This document shows positions 6,778 to 15,953 of a DNA stretch of 64,000 bases, in pieces. Position 1 is the stretch's first letter, and each line of letters begins with the position of its first letter. The stretch lies in the NCBI RefSeq assembly GCF_902809835.1, contig NZ_CADDWM010000015.1, positions 744,001 through 808,000 on the forward strand. The letters are read 5' to 3'. The notes under the pieces are model-generated. The model was not told the DNA's origin. It saw only the letters and a list, made by a program, of their open reading frames with translations, and did no database searches. Origin of the DNA: Agromyces sp. Marseille-P2726. GTDB lineage: Bacteria; Actinomycetota; Actinomycetes; Actinomycetales; Microbacteriaceae. The position numbers and the translations under genes were made by a program.

Positions 6778-8934
6778 CTGACCACGGCAGTCTTCAATCT
6801 CCCCGACCGACTCGCACCGAAGGCCGATCCGGCGCTGATCGGTGCCGACCAACAGCACTTCGCGGCCATCGCCCGGAGCCTGGAGCAGGCCGCCGCCGAG
6901 ACATCCGACCGCCTCGATGCCGCGCAGCGGGCACCCGCGCGACTGGGCCAGGAGGCGGTGGAGCGCGACCTGGAGGTGCGCAGGCTCGGCACTCGGCTGC
7001 GCACCCTGCGCCGCTTCGGCCTCGACCTCTGCCTCGGGCGGATGGTCGCTGCCGAGGGCGCCGAGCCGGTGTACGTCGGGCGCCTCGGCCTCGCCGACAG
7101 TGCGGGCCGCCGCCTCCTGGTCGACTGGCGCTCGCCCGCCGCCGAGCCGTACTTCAGGGCGACTCGCGCCGATCCGATGGGCCTGGTGAGCCGACGCCGG
7201 TATCGGTGGACCCGAGGCCGCATCACCGACTACTGGGACGAGGTGTTCACGCCCGACGCGCTCCAGGGACACGCCGCGCTCGACGACGAGTCGACGTTCA
7301 TCGCCAGCCTGGGCGGCAGCCGCACGAACCGGATGCGCGACGTGCTCGCGACGATCCAGGCCGACCAGGACGCCATCATCCGTGCCGGATCGCGGGGCGC
7401 GCTGGTCGTCGACGGCGGCCCGGGAACGGGCAAGACCGTCGTCGCCCTGCACCGCACCGCCTACCTGCTCTACTCCGACCCTCGCCTGGGACACCGTCGC
7501 GGCGGGGTGCTGTTCGTCGGCCCGAGCCGGCCGTACCTCGACTACGTCGCCGACGTGCTGCCCGGGCTCGGCGAGGAGGGCGTGCAGACGTGCACGCTCC
7601 GCGACCTCGTTCCCGAGGGGGCGGCAGCGACCGACGATGCCGACCCCGAGGCGGGGCGCCTGAAGTCGTCCATCGACCCCGTGAAGGCGATCGAGCGAGC
7701 CGTCGCCTTCTACGAGGCGCCGCCCACCGACGAACTGCTCGTCGAGACCGAGTGGATGGACGTGACGCTCGACCCCGACGGCTGGGCCGAGGCGTTCGAC
7801 GCGCCCGAACCCGGCACGCCGCACAATGGGGCGCGCGACGAGGTCTGGGCGGCGCTGGTGGCCATCCTGGTCGACAAGTACGCGGAGGACGGCGTCGCGG
7901 AGGAGCAGCTGCGCAGGTCCCTGCAGCGTAGCCGACAGCTGCGGGAGGCGTTCACCCGAGCCTGGCCACTGCTCGATCCGGCCAAGGTGGTGGCGGACCT
8001 CTGGTCGGTCCCCGCATTCCTGCGCTGGAGCGCGCCGTGGCTGGGTCGGGAAGAGGTCATGGCGTTGCAGCGTCGAGACGCCGAGGCCTGGACCGTGTCC
8101 GACCTTCCGATCCTCGACGCGGCACGTCACCGCATCGGCGACCCCGAGTCGCCACGGCTGCAGCGGCGACATGAGATGGAGCTCGCGGCCGACCGTGAGC
8201 GCTTCGCCAGCGTCATCGACGACCTCGTCGCTGCCGACGACAGCGACCTGATGGTGATGTCGATGCTGCGCGGGCAGGATCTTCGGAACGCCCTGGTCGA
8301 CGAGACCGGCGTCCGCACAAGCGACCCCGACGAGCTCGCCGGACCCTTCGCCCACATCGTCGTCGACGAGGCGCAGGAGCTGACGGATGCCGAGTGGCAG
8401 ATGCTCCTGCTTCGCTGCCCGTCGCGCAGCTTCACCATCGTCGGCGACCGCGCCCAGGCCAGGCACGGCTTCACGGACTCGTGGCAGGAGCGGCTCGCTC
8501 GGATCGGTCTGGATCGCGTCGAGGTCGCCTCCCTGGGTATCAACTACCGAACCCCGCAGGAGGTCATGGTCGAGGCCGAGCCCGTCATTCGAGCGGTGCT
8601 CCCCGACGCCAACGTGCCGACGTCCGTTCGCAGCACCGGGCTTCCCGTCGAGCACCGAGCCGCCTCGGACCTGCGGCTGATCGTGCAGCAGTGGCTCGCC
8701 GAACACGCCGAGGGGACCGCCTGCGTGATCGGCAGCGCCGTGCCTCGACCCGGGTCGCTCCCCGAGTCGTCCCGTGTCCGATGGCTGACTCCCGAACTGG
8801 CGAAGGGCCTCGAGTTCGACCTCGTGGTGCTCATCGACCCCGACAGCTTCGGCACCGGTATCGAGGGAGCCGTCGATCGCTATGTCGCGATGACCCGGGC
8901 GACCCAGCGGCTCGTCGTCCTCACGGGCTCATGA
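6778..8934 (+). CDS. helR: HelR, RNA polymerase recycling motor ATPase (HelD family)
   Basis: A 718-aa SF1-type ATPase. An N-terminal helical pair (about 20-85) corresponds to the secondary-channel arm of HelD proteins. Walker A is at 213-220 (GGPGTGKT), Walker B is HIVVDEAQEL, and later motifs include VGDRAQAR and INYRTPQEV. HelR removes stalled RNA polymerase from DNA and displaces rifamycin-bound enzyme; this is established for actinobacterial HelR. GAAGGAG (6766-6772) is spaced 5 bases before CTG 6778, and family members start MTTxVF, so this CTG is the likely start. An in-frame ATG at 6757 is possible but has no ribosome binding site and would place the existing one inside the gene. The RAE upstream supports rifamycin-responsive control. 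Confidence 0.9.
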   Translation: MTTAVFNLPDRLAPKADPALIGADQQHFAAIARSLEQAAAETSDRLDAAQRAPARLGQEAVERDLEVRRLGTRLRTLRRFGLDLCLGRMVAAEGAEPVYVGRLGLADSAGRRLLVDWRSPAAEPYFRATRADPMGLVSRRRYRWTRGRITDYWDEVFTPDALQGHAALDDESTFIASLGGSRTNRMRDVLATIQADQDAIIRAGSRGALVVDGGPGTGKTVVALHRTAYLLYSDPRLGHRRGGVLFVGPSRPYLDYVADVLPGLGEEGVQTCTLRDLVPEGAAATDDADPEAGRLKSSIDPVKAIERAVAFYEAPPTDELLVETEWMDVTLDPDGWAEAFDAPEPGTPHNGARDEVWAALVAILVDKYAEDGVAEEQLRRSLQRSRQLREAFTRAWPLLDPAKVVADLWSVPAFLRWSAPWLGREEVMALQRRDAEAWTVSDLPILDAARHRIGDPESPRLQRRHEMELAADRERFASVIDDLVAADDSDLMVMSMLRGQDLRNALVDETGVRTSDPDELAGPFAHIVVDEAQELTDAEWQMLLLRCPSRSFTIVGDRAQARHGFTDSWQERLARIGLDRVEVASLGINYRTPQEVMVEAEPVIRAVLPDANVPTSVRSTGLPVEHRAASDLRLIVQQWLAEHAEGTACVIGSAVPRPGSLPESSRVRWLTPELAKGLEFDLVVLIDPDSFGTGIEGAVDRYVAMTRATQRLVVLTGS

Positions 8935-8956
8935 TGCTTCCGCGAGGCCCCGATGC

Positions 8957-11128
8957 TCAGGGTCCGAAGTGCCGACCGCTGAGTGGCACCGCTGCCTCGA
9001 GCACGAGCTCGTCCGCGCTCGTGCCGACGGCGACCTTGGAGGAGCCGGCGACGATATGCCATCGTCCGGTACCGCCGTCGAAGCGTGCAAGCAGCCGGGG
9101 ATCGGCGGTGAGTGACAGTTCGCGTGACTCACCGGGTTGAAGCTCCACTCGTTCGAACCCGAGCAGCCGCCGCCGCGCCTCGCCGGCGACGTCGGTCAGG
9201 TACAGCTGGGGCACGTCGGCGCCCGCCCGGTCGCCGACGTTCGTGACGGTGAACGTCGCGGTGATCGTGTCTCCGCCGTCGACATGGAGGTCGCGGTAGT
9301 CGAACGCCGTGTAGCTCAGGCCGTGACCGAACGGGTACATCGGTTCGGCCCCGGTCTTCGCGTACCAGCGGTAGCCGATCTCGGCTCCTTCGTTGTACTC
9401 GATTGTCACTGGAGTGCCCCACGGGGTGCCGAGGCCGGGCAGGTCGGGGCGCGGGTGCTGCGCGAGGCTCTCGGGGAACGTGACAGGCAGGCGCCCGGAG
9501 GGGTTCACCTTGCCGCTCAGGACTTCGGCGATCGCCTGCGCTCCGGCCTGCCCCGGATACCACGCCTGCAGGATGGCCTTCACCTTGTTCCGCCAGGGCA
9601 TGGACACCGGGTTGCCGGTCTCCAGAACGACGATCGTGTTCGGGTTGGCGTCCGCGACGGCGTCGATGACGGAGTCCTGCCCCCACGGCAGGGACAGGTC
9701 GGCGCTGTCGAAGCCCTCGCCCTCCACGCGGATCGCGAAGGCGATCACCACGTCGCAGCGCTTCGCCGTCAACGCAGCCTCCGCCGGCGTGTAGCCGGGG
9801 TCGAAGTCGAACTGCGCCTTCGGGAACGCCTTCTTCAGCTCGTCGAGCGGAGACGGCGGGAAGAGGAAGAGGTTTCGGTGCTTGCCCATGACGCCCGCGC
9901 CGCCGATCTTGATCACACCGGCGAAGCCGCCAACGGGGGCGACCGCCCCCGAGCCGGTTCCGCTGATGATTCCTTGCTGTGCATATCCGCCGATCACGGC
10001 GATCTTGAGCGGCCGCTCGGTGGGGAGCGGGAGGACGTCGTCGTTCTCGAGCAATACGATTCCCCGTCTGGCGCACTCGAGTGCGAGTCTGTTGTGCTCG
10101 GCCATATCGACCTCAGGTGCCGGCCCCCACCTGTCGGCGCCCACCGCGAAGAGCGCACGCAGGATGCGCCGAACCATGTCGGCCAGGCGCTCCTTGGGCA
10201 GATCACCCTTGGCGTACGCGGTTCTGAGCTCGTCGGTGAAGGGTTCCTTGCCCCAGAGGAGCGTATCGGCCTGGGCACCGGACTCCTGATCGAGGCCTTT
10301 CAGTGCGAAGTCCCACTCCGGCGTCGCGCCCCAGTCGGACATCACGTAGCCCTTGTAGCCCCAGGCCCCCTTGAGGACCTCGTTCAGGAGATGATCGTTC
10401 CCGCCGGCGTACTCGCCGTTGATCTTGTTGTAACCGCTCATGATCGAGCCTGGCTGGGAGCGCTCGATCGCGATCTGGAAGGTGAGGAGATCCGACTCGC
10501 GATGCGCATCAGGATCGATGACGGCGTCCAACCAGTGACGGTTCGTCTCGTTGCAGTTGAGCGTGTAGTGCTTGAGCGTCGAGACGACGCCCTGGCTCTG
10601 GATCCCGTTCACCTGCGCGGCGGCCAGCACGGCACTCAGCAAGGGGTCCTCGGAGAAGTACTCGAAGTTCCGGCCGTTTCGTGGGTCGCGTGCCAGATTG
10701 CATCCGCCGGCGAGTTGCACGTTGAACCCTCGCATCCGCGCCTCGCGGCCGATCGCCTCGCCGACCTGCCGCACGAGCTGCGGATCGAAGCTCGATCCCA
10801 TCGCGATCAGTGCAGGGAATGCGGTGGCGCCCTCGTCGTCGGGCCGATAGCCCGGATTGGTGATGCCCATGCTGGCATCGCTGCTCTGGATCGCCGGGAT
10901 GCCGAGTCGGGGGATACCGGGCGTGTAGCCCGCGCTCATGTTGGTGAGATCTTCGGGAATGCGCGGATCGCGTCCTCCGGTAGCACTGCCTGGTGTGTGG
11001 CCCAGGATGCTGAGGACCAGGGAGAACCGCTCGTCATCCGTCAACTGCGCTTCGACAGCGCGTGCTCGCTCGTCAGCGTCATTCGGCGATGCGGTGGTCG
11101 TCTCATTGATGGCCGGCCTCGTCATCAT
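8957..11128 (-). CDS. Glycoside hydrolase family 3 beta-glycosidase
   Basis: A 723-aa cytosolic enzyme with no signal peptide. The N-terminal barrel carries the nucleophile aspartate in VMSDWGATPEW. The alpha/beta sandwich domain follows (RGIVLLENDDVLPLP), and the C-terminus has the fibronectin-III-like domain of this family (TVTNVGDRAGADVPQLYL). It most likely removes terminal beta-linked glucose or a similar sugar from imported oligosaccharides. The start at ATG 11128 follows GGGGGCAGGG; ATG 11125 is equally possible. The gene is convergent with helR, 22 bases apart, and has no sugar transporter beside it. Confidence 0.9.
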   Translation of the reverse strand: MMTRPAINETTTASPNDADERARAVEAQLTDDERFSLVLSILGHTPGSATGGRDPRIPEDLTNMSAGYTPGIPRLGIPAIQSSDASMGITNPGYRPDDEGATAFPALIAMGSSFDPQLVRQVGEAIGREARMRGFNVQLAGGCNLARDPRNGRNFEYFSEDPLLSAVLAAAQVNGIQSQGVVSTLKHYTLNCNETNRHWLDAVIDPDAHRESDLLTFQIAIERSQPGSIMSGYNKINGEYAGGNDHLLNEVLKGAWGYKGYVMSDWGATPEWDFALKGLDQESGAQADTLLWGKEPFTDELRTAYAKGDLPKERLADMVRRILRALFAVGADRWGPAPEVDMAEHNRLALECARRGIVLLENDDVLPLPTERPLKIAVIGGYAQQGIISGTGSGAVAPVGGFAGVIKIGGAGVMGKHRNLFLFPPSPLDELKKAFPKAQFDFDPGYTPAEAALTAKRCDVVIAFAIRVEGEGFDSADLSLPWGQDSVIDAVADANPNTIVVLETGNPVSMPWRNKVKAILQAWYPGQAGAQAIAEVLSGKVNPSGRLPVTFPESLAQHPRPDLPGLGTPWGTPVTIEYNEGAEIGYRWYAKTGAEPMYPFGHGLSYTAFDYRDLHVDGGDTITATFTVTNVGDRAGADVPQLYLTDVAGEARRRLLGFERVELQPGESRELSLTADPRLLARFDGGTGRWHIVAGSSKVAVGTSADELVLEAAVPLSGRHFGP

Positions 11129-11179
11129 CCCTGCCCCCTCGACGTCGGCGGCCCAGGAAGCGGCAGGCCGCTCTCGGTC

Positions 11180-11185
11180 ATTCTA
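11180..11185 (-). promoter_or_regulatory. -10 box (TAGAAT) for the GH3 gene
   Basis: Near-consensus TAGAAT on the minus strand, 51 bases upstream of the GH3 start. It predicts a leader of about 45 bases. Confidence 0.45.
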
Positions 11186-11399
11186 GATCGGCGGGGAGTG
11201 AGAACGGGAGGAGACCGGCCAGGGCCGCCCCGACGAATCGCCCGAGCCACGAGCACCCGTCGGATCGAATTCGGTGGAGTCGGCGGTGAACTCCGCTCAG
11301 TCGGGAGCTGCAGGTGCGCCTGGGGCGGATGCACGGCCCAGATTCTCGCGCAGCTGACGTCCGACGAGGCCCGAGAGCCACCATCAGAGAAAGCGAAGA

Positions 11400-11429
11400 G
11401 GCCGGTATCGGATGTCTCCGACACCGGCC
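11400..11429 (-). terminator. Rho-independent terminator of tRNA-fMet
   Basis: GGCCGGT-x-TCGGA pairs with TCCGA-x-ACCGGCC across a 4-base loop. On the minus strand it starts 4 bases after the tRNA 3' end and is followed by the T-rich run TCTTCGCTTTCTCT. Confidence 0.75.
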
Positions 11430-11433
11430 CCAT

Positions 11434-11510
11434 TGGTTGCGGGGGCAGGATTTGAACCTACGACCTCTGGGTTATGAGCCCAGCGAGCTACCGAACTGCT
11501 CCACCCCGCG
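11434..11510 (-). tRNA. Initiator tRNA-fMet (CAT anticodon)
   Basis: A 77-base minus-strand tRNA with encoded CCA. The anticodon stem-loop is CTGGG-CTCATAA-CCCAG with anticodon CAT. Two initiator signatures are present: the unpaired C1 x A72 at the top of the acceptor stem, and three consecutive G:C pairs next to the anticodon loop. The T-arm reads GTAGGTTCAAATCCTGC. Confidence 0.97.
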
Positions 11511-11637
11511 GCACGAGAGTTAACACTAACAGGAGCGACATGGCCCGTCCAATCGAGGGCGCTGCGCCACTACGGCGCCCTCTGCGCCCGCCGAAGTGGC
11601 GCGCAGAAGCGCGAAATGGCGCGCAGGCGCGCCGCGG

Positions 11638-11693
11638 TGACCCCGCTCGCCGCGGGTCAGCACGCCGCGGTGACCCGCGCGGCGGGGGTCACC
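11638..11693 (-). terminator. Two tandem hairpins after the UPF0182 gene
   Basis: GGTGACCC (11669-11676) pairs with GGGTCACC (11686-11693), and TGACCCCGC (11638 on) pairs with GCGGGTCA (ending 11659). They lie directly downstream of the UPF0182 stop on the minus strand. Neither has a T-run, so they are probably 3'-end stabilisers or weak terminators. The adjoining 11560-11640 stretch is full of short GGCGCGC repeats and holds no gene. Confidence 0.45.
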
Positions 11694-11699
11694 CGAACG

Positions 11700-14618
11700 T
11701 CACTGTCCGCTGGCGGGCGTGGTCTCGGTGATCGCGAGGAGCTGGGCGATGATCTCGGCGAGCTGCGCGTCGGCCGCGCCGTACGCGGCCCAGTCGCCCT
11801 CGGCGAGTGCGGCCTGCTTGTTCTTCACCGCCTGCGAGGCCTGGTTCAGCAGGGCCTGCACCTCGTCGCTCGGCGCCGTCGGGGTCGTCGGCTCGGTGGG
11901 TTCACCGCCCTCTTCAGGGGGTTCGGTCGGCTCTGGGTTGGGCTCCACCGTGACGTCACCGGCTGCGGCACCCGAGTCGCCGCCGAAGAGGACGTCGAGC
12001 GCGGCATCCAGCGTGTCCTGGAATGCGATCTGATCGCCGAATGCCACGAGCACCTTCTGCAGCAGCGGGTAGCTCGTGTTGCCCGTGGACTTCACGTACA
12101 CGGGCTGCACGTAGAGCAGGCCGCCGCCGACCGGCACCGTGAGCAGGTTGCCGTTGATCACCTCGGACTGCCCCTGCTTCAGCAGGTTGAGCGACTGGGA
12201 GACCGTGGGATCGCCGTTGAACTGCGCCTGCACCTGGCCGGGCCCCGGCACGTTGTCATCTTCGGGCAGGGTCAGCAGCCGCAGGGTTCCGTAGCCCTCC
12301 GCCCGCTCGCCATCGGTCGACCCCGCGTCGGCATCCACCGCCAGGTAGCCGCGCAGCACGTTGCGGCTCTGGTCGCCACGGGCCTCGGGAATGAACGTCG
12401 AGTAGAGCGAGTACGACGGGGCATCCTGCCCGGGCATCTGCATCGTGAGGTAGTACGGCGGCTGCAGGAGCGTCGTGTTGGCGCCCGCCGTCGGGTCGTT
12501 CGGGGTTGTCCACGCGTCTTCACGCGAGTAGAACGAGGTCGGGTCGGTGACGTGGTAGCGACCGAGCACGGCGCGCTGCATCTTGAACAGGTCGGACGGG
12601 TAGCGCACGTGGCTCATGAGTTCGCCCGACATGTCGCTCATCGGCCTGAGCGAGTTGGGGAAGATCTTCTGCCACGTCTGCAGGATGGGGTCCTCATCGT
12701 CCCACGCGTACAGCGTGACCGAGCCGTCGTAGGCGTCGACCGTCGCCTTCACCGAGTTGCGGATGTAGTTGACCTCGTCGAACGGAAGGGCCTGCGGGAG
12801 GCCCTCGCTGTCGGCGATGGCCTCGCTCATGCTGACCTTGTTCGAGTACGGGTACTGGTCGGTGAGGGTGTAGCCGTCGACGACCCACACGATGCGCCCG
12901 TCGACGACGGTCGGATACGTGTCGGAATCGAGCGTCAGGTAGGGCGCCACCTTTCGCACGCGCTCGATCGGGTCGCGGTCGTAGAGGATCTGCGACTCGT
13001 CGTTGACCGCCTCGGACAGGAAGATCTGCTCTGACTGGAACTTCAGTGCGTAGACGAGCTTCGTGAAGATGTTGTCGAGCTTCGGACCGCCGTCGCCCTT
13101 GAACGTCGTCTGCGTCTGGCGCTCGCTGTCACCGCCGGCGGGGTAGTCGAGCTCGACCGGGTCGGAGCCCTCGGGTGCGCCGACGATCGAGTACTCGGGC
13201 GAACTCTCGCCGAAGTACACGCGCGGCTCGAACTCTCCGAGCGCACCGGTCGACGGGATGCCCGACTGCAGGAACACCGGCTGGCCGTCGACCGACCGCT
13301 GGTTGCCGGCCGCCGCCACGAGTCCGTACCCGTGGGTGTAGACGATGTGCGAGTTGAACCAGGTTTCGGCATCGCCCAGGCCCGACAGTGCGAGGTCGCG
13401 CACGGCGACGATGGTGTCCTGCGTCGTCCCGTCGATGTCGTACCGGTCGACGTCGAGCTGGTCGGGGAACTGGTAGTACTGGCGGAACTGCTGGAGCTGC
13501 TGGTAGGCGGGGCTGATGACGAGCGGGTCCATCAGACGGATGTTGGCCGTCGTCGCGGCATCCGCCCGGAGTGCGCCCGGCTCTGCATCGGTGACCGCCG
13601 AGAACGGGATCGTCTCGATGTCGGCGACGCCGTAGGCGTCACGGGTGAGATCGATGGCCCGCTCGATGTAGGGCGCCTCGAGCGACCGGGCGTCGGGGTC
13701 GACCTGGAAGCGCTGGATCACCCAGGGGTAGAGCGAGCCGATGAGCAGGCTCGACACGATGAGGAGCGCGGTGCCGACGAGCGGCAGGCGCCAGCGCCCG
13801 ATGATGGCGGTGACGAAGAAGAGGATGGCGACCACGGCGGCGATCGCAGCGAGGATGCCGCGGCCCGGGATGATCGCGTTGACATCGGTGTATGCCGCAC
13901 CGGTGATGATCGAACCCGTCTCGGTCACCGTGGCGTACTGGTCGAACCAGATGCTCACGGCCTGCAGGAGCAGGTAGATGCCGGCCGTGACCGCGATCTG
14001 CACGCGCGCCGACTTCGAGATGACGACTTCGCGACCGCTCACCCGGATGGAGCCGTAGAGGTAGTTCGTCGCGATCACGAGGAGGAGCGAGAGCAGCACG
14101 ACCGCCGAGGCGAAGCCGACGATCGACCGGTAGAAGGGCAGCTCGAACACGAAGAAGCCGATGTCGAACCCGAACTGGGGATCGGTGGTGCCGAAGGGCG
14201 TGCGGTTCAGCCAGGTGAGGGTGAGCTCCCACCTGGTCGAGACGGAGACACCCGCGAAGATGCCGAGCACCGCCGGGATGCCGTACATCGCCAGCCGTCG
14301 GAGCGGTTCGAAGACCTCCTGGTAGCGATCGAGCTGCGAGTTCAGCTTCGCGTAGACGGGTCGCGTGCGGTACGCGATCTGGATCGAGGCCCACACGGGC
14401 ACGGCCATCGCGATGAAGCCGATGAAGAACAGCACGAGGCGCGCGATCCACTCGGTCGTGAGCACATTGAGGAACCCGAGCTGGCTGAACCACAACACGT
14501 CGGCGTAGAGTCCGACGAAGACGAAGAACGCGATGACCAGCAGGGCCACCACCCCGATCGTGATGGCGATCGGCGCGCGGCGGCGCCGCATCCGCGGTTC
14601 TTGGGTCTGTGCTGACAC
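11700..14618 (-). CDS. UPF0182 family large membrane protein
   Basis: A 972-aa protein, full length for the family (Rv3193c/Rv0064 type). The N-terminal third has about seven membrane segments (for example APIAITIGVVALLVIAFFV). A long extracytoplasmic domain follows, and the end is an acidic, Pro/Thr/Glu-rich tail (EPTEPPEEGGEPTEP). The function is not established. It sits 71 bases downstream of the PDZ-Lon protease in the same orientation, as in mycobacteria, so the two may work together at the membrane. The GTG at 14618 is followed by SAQTQEP; the ribosome binding site (GAGGCCGAGA) is weak. TAGGAT at 14660-14665 could be an internal promoter. Confidence 0.9.
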   Translation of the reverse strand: MSAQTQEPRMRRRRAPIAITIGVVALLVIAFFVFVGLYADVLWFSQLGFLNVLTTEWIARLVLFFIGFIAMAVPVWASIQIAYRTRPVYAKLNSQLDRYQEVFEPLRRLAMYGIPAVLGIFAGVSVSTRWELTLTWLNRTPFGTTDPQFGFDIGFFVFELPFYRSIVGFASAVVLLSLLLVIATNYLYGSIRVSGREVVISKSARVQIAVTAGIYLLLQAVSIWFDQYATVTETGSIITGAAYTDVNAIIPGRGILAAIAAVVAILFFVTAIIGRWRLPLVGTALLIVSSLLIGSLYPWVIQRFQVDPDARSLEAPYIERAIDLTRDAYGVADIETIPFSAVTDAEPGALRADAATTANIRLMDPLVISPAYQQLQQFRQYYQFPDQLDVDRYDIDGTTQDTIVAVRDLALSGLGDAETWFNSHIVYTHGYGLVAAAGNQRSVDGQPVFLQSGIPSTGALGEFEPRVYFGESSPEYSIVGAPEGSDPVELDYPAGGDSERQTQTTFKGDGGPKLDNIFTKLVYALKFQSEQIFLSEAVNDESQILYDRDPIERVRKVAPYLTLDSDTYPTVVDGRIVWVVDGYTLTDQYPYSNKVSMSEAIADSEGLPQALPFDEVNYIRNSVKATVDAYDGSVTLYAWDDEDPILQTWQKIFPNSLRPMSDMSGELMSHVRYPSDLFKMQRAVLGRYHVTDPTSFYSREDAWTTPNDPTAGANTTLLQPPYYLTMQMPGQDAPSYSLYSTFIPEARGDQSRNVLRGYLAVDADAGSTDGERAEGYGTLRLLTLPEDDNVPGPGQVQAQFNGDPTVSQSLNLLKQGQSEVINGNLLTVPVGGGLLYVQPVYVKSTGNTSYPLLQKVLVAFGDQIAFQDTLDAALDVLFGGDSGAAAGDVTVEPNPEPTEPPEEGGEPTEPTTPTAPSDEVQALLNQASQAVKNKQAALAEGDWAAYGAADAQLAEIIAQLLAITETTPASGQ

Positions 14619-14689
14619 TCTCGGCCTCTTGTTCGGTCGCTGTGTGATCGAAACTCCATCCTAGAGTCGCGATGCTTGGAACCACCTGT

Positions 14690-15793
14690 TCAGGATGTCG
14701 GGCAGCCGGCGAATCGCTCGGTGTCGACACCCTCGCCGACCGCCTCGACGATCTCGCGAGCCTGGTCGAGCGTCTCGACCGCGAAGACGCGCATGCCGTC
14801 GGGGACATGACCGGTCACCTCGTCGCAGTTCGACGCGGGCGCCAGGAACCACTCGGCGCCGACATCCTCCGCTCCCCAGAGCTTCTGCCGGATGCCTCCG
14901 ATCGCGCCGACCTGGCCTGCGGAGTCGATGGTGCCGGTGCCCGCGATGATCTCGCCGCCCGTCATCGGCCCGGGCGTCAGCTTGTCGACGATGCCGAGCG
15001 CGAACATCATGCCGGCACTGGGTCCGCCGACGTTGTCGAGCTGCAGCTCCACGTCGATCGGGAACTCGTAGGCCATCCGCACGCCGACGCCGAGCACGAC
15101 GTTGCCGTCGGTCTCGACGGGCGTGACCTCGACGACCCGCTCGGTGCCGTCGCGGACCACGGTGAGCTCGGCCGGCGTCTCGGTGCCGTTCTCGCGCACC
15201 TCGGCTCGCAGCTCATCGACCGAGTTCACGTCGGTGCCGTTCACGCCGGTGATGATGTCGCCCTCGATCAGCGATCCGGCGGCCGGTGAATCGTCGAGGA
15301 CGCCGGCGACCGTGACCTCGCGGGGGAACTCGTAGCCGAGCTCCACGAGCGCCGCTGCCGTGGCGTCCTGCTGGGAGTCGACCATGGCGGCCTCGTTCTG
15401 GGCGTCGCGGTCGGCGTCGCTGATCCCCGGGGGGAACACGGCCTCGACCGGCACGACCGAGCGGGTGCGGTCGAACCAGGCGCCGATCACATCGAGCCAC
15501 CCGGGCGTGGCGCCGGGTCGGCCGCGAACCGAGACAGTCAGCAGGTTGAGCTCACCCTCGGTGGGGAAGGTCTGCTCGTCGGGGATCTCGATGAGCGGGA
15601 TCTCCTCGCCGTCCTGTCCGGCGACGCCCAGCGTGTCGTACACGGGTCCGGGTTCCTCGATCACGTACGGCGACGGCAGCAGCATGAAGATCACGCCGAT
15701 GACCACGGCGATCGTCAGCGCGCCCCAGCCGATGCGCTCGCGGCGCGATCGACGAGACGGGCTCGGCGACGAGTCGTCGACGAAGAGTGCCAT
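14690..15793 (-). CDS. Membrane-anchored PDZ-Lon-like serine protease (YlbL family)
   Basis: A 367-aa protein with one N-terminal membrane segment (IGWGALTIAVVIGVIFMLL). A PDZ domain lies at about 155-230 (VLDDSPAAGSLIEGDII) and a C-terminal Lon protease domain carries the Ser-Lys dyad S259 (GGPSAGMM) and K304 (GGIRQKLWGAED). The active site should face outside the cell. The homologue Rv3194c is also paired with UPF0182. ATG 15793 is preceded by AAGGAAT, and TAGGCT further upstream (15881-15886) gives a promoter that diverges from the DUF2342 gene. Confidence 0.92.
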   Translation of the reverse strand: MALFVDDSSPSPSRRSRRERIGWGALTIAVVIGVIFMLLPSPYVIEEPGPVYDTLGVAGQDGEEIPLIEIPDEQTFPTEGELNLLTVSVRGRPGATPGWLDVIGAWFDRTRSVVPVEAVFPPGISDADRDAQNEAAMVDSQQDATAAALVELGYEFPREVTVAGVLDDSPAAGSLIEGDIITGVNGTDVNSVDELRAEVRENGTETPAELTVVRDGTERVVEVTPVETDGNVVLGVGVRMAYEFPIDVELQLDNVGGPSAGMMFALGIVDKLTPGPMTGGEIIAGTGTIDSAGQVGAIGGIRQKLWGAEDVGAEWFLAPASNCDEVTGHVPDGMRVFAVETLDQAREIVEAVGEGVDTERFAGCPTS

Positions 15794-15953
15794 CCGAGGG
15801 ATTCCTTCCGGGTGACCGGAGTCGCCGTGCGAGCGCCGAGCCGGCGTTGTTCGCGACGGGCGGACACCCGGAAGGCCCAGCCTAGGCCATTTCCCAGACT
15901 GCCGCCGGGGGTGCGGCGCTACGGTTGAATCGACGCGACTGGAGGTGGCCCAC

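Larger units (their letters stand above)
11129..11433. other. Gene-free stretch between GH3 and tRNA-fMet
   Basis: It holds the GH3 promoter (TAGAAT at 11180-11185, minus strand) and the tRNA terminator (11400-11429). I see no convincing coding sequence in the rest; the open frames have no ribosome binding site and no recognisable family. Confidence 0.6.

Noticed and set aside
4410..7226. 938-codon open frame antisense to the secreted peptidase
   Set aside because: It crosses a strong terminator and the RAE and has no recognisable domain. The plus-strand peptidase has a signal peptide and zinc site.
9137..11455. Long plus-strand frame opposite the GH3 gene
   Set aside because: It runs into the tRNA gene and shows no domain; the GH3 enzyme on the minus strand is intact.
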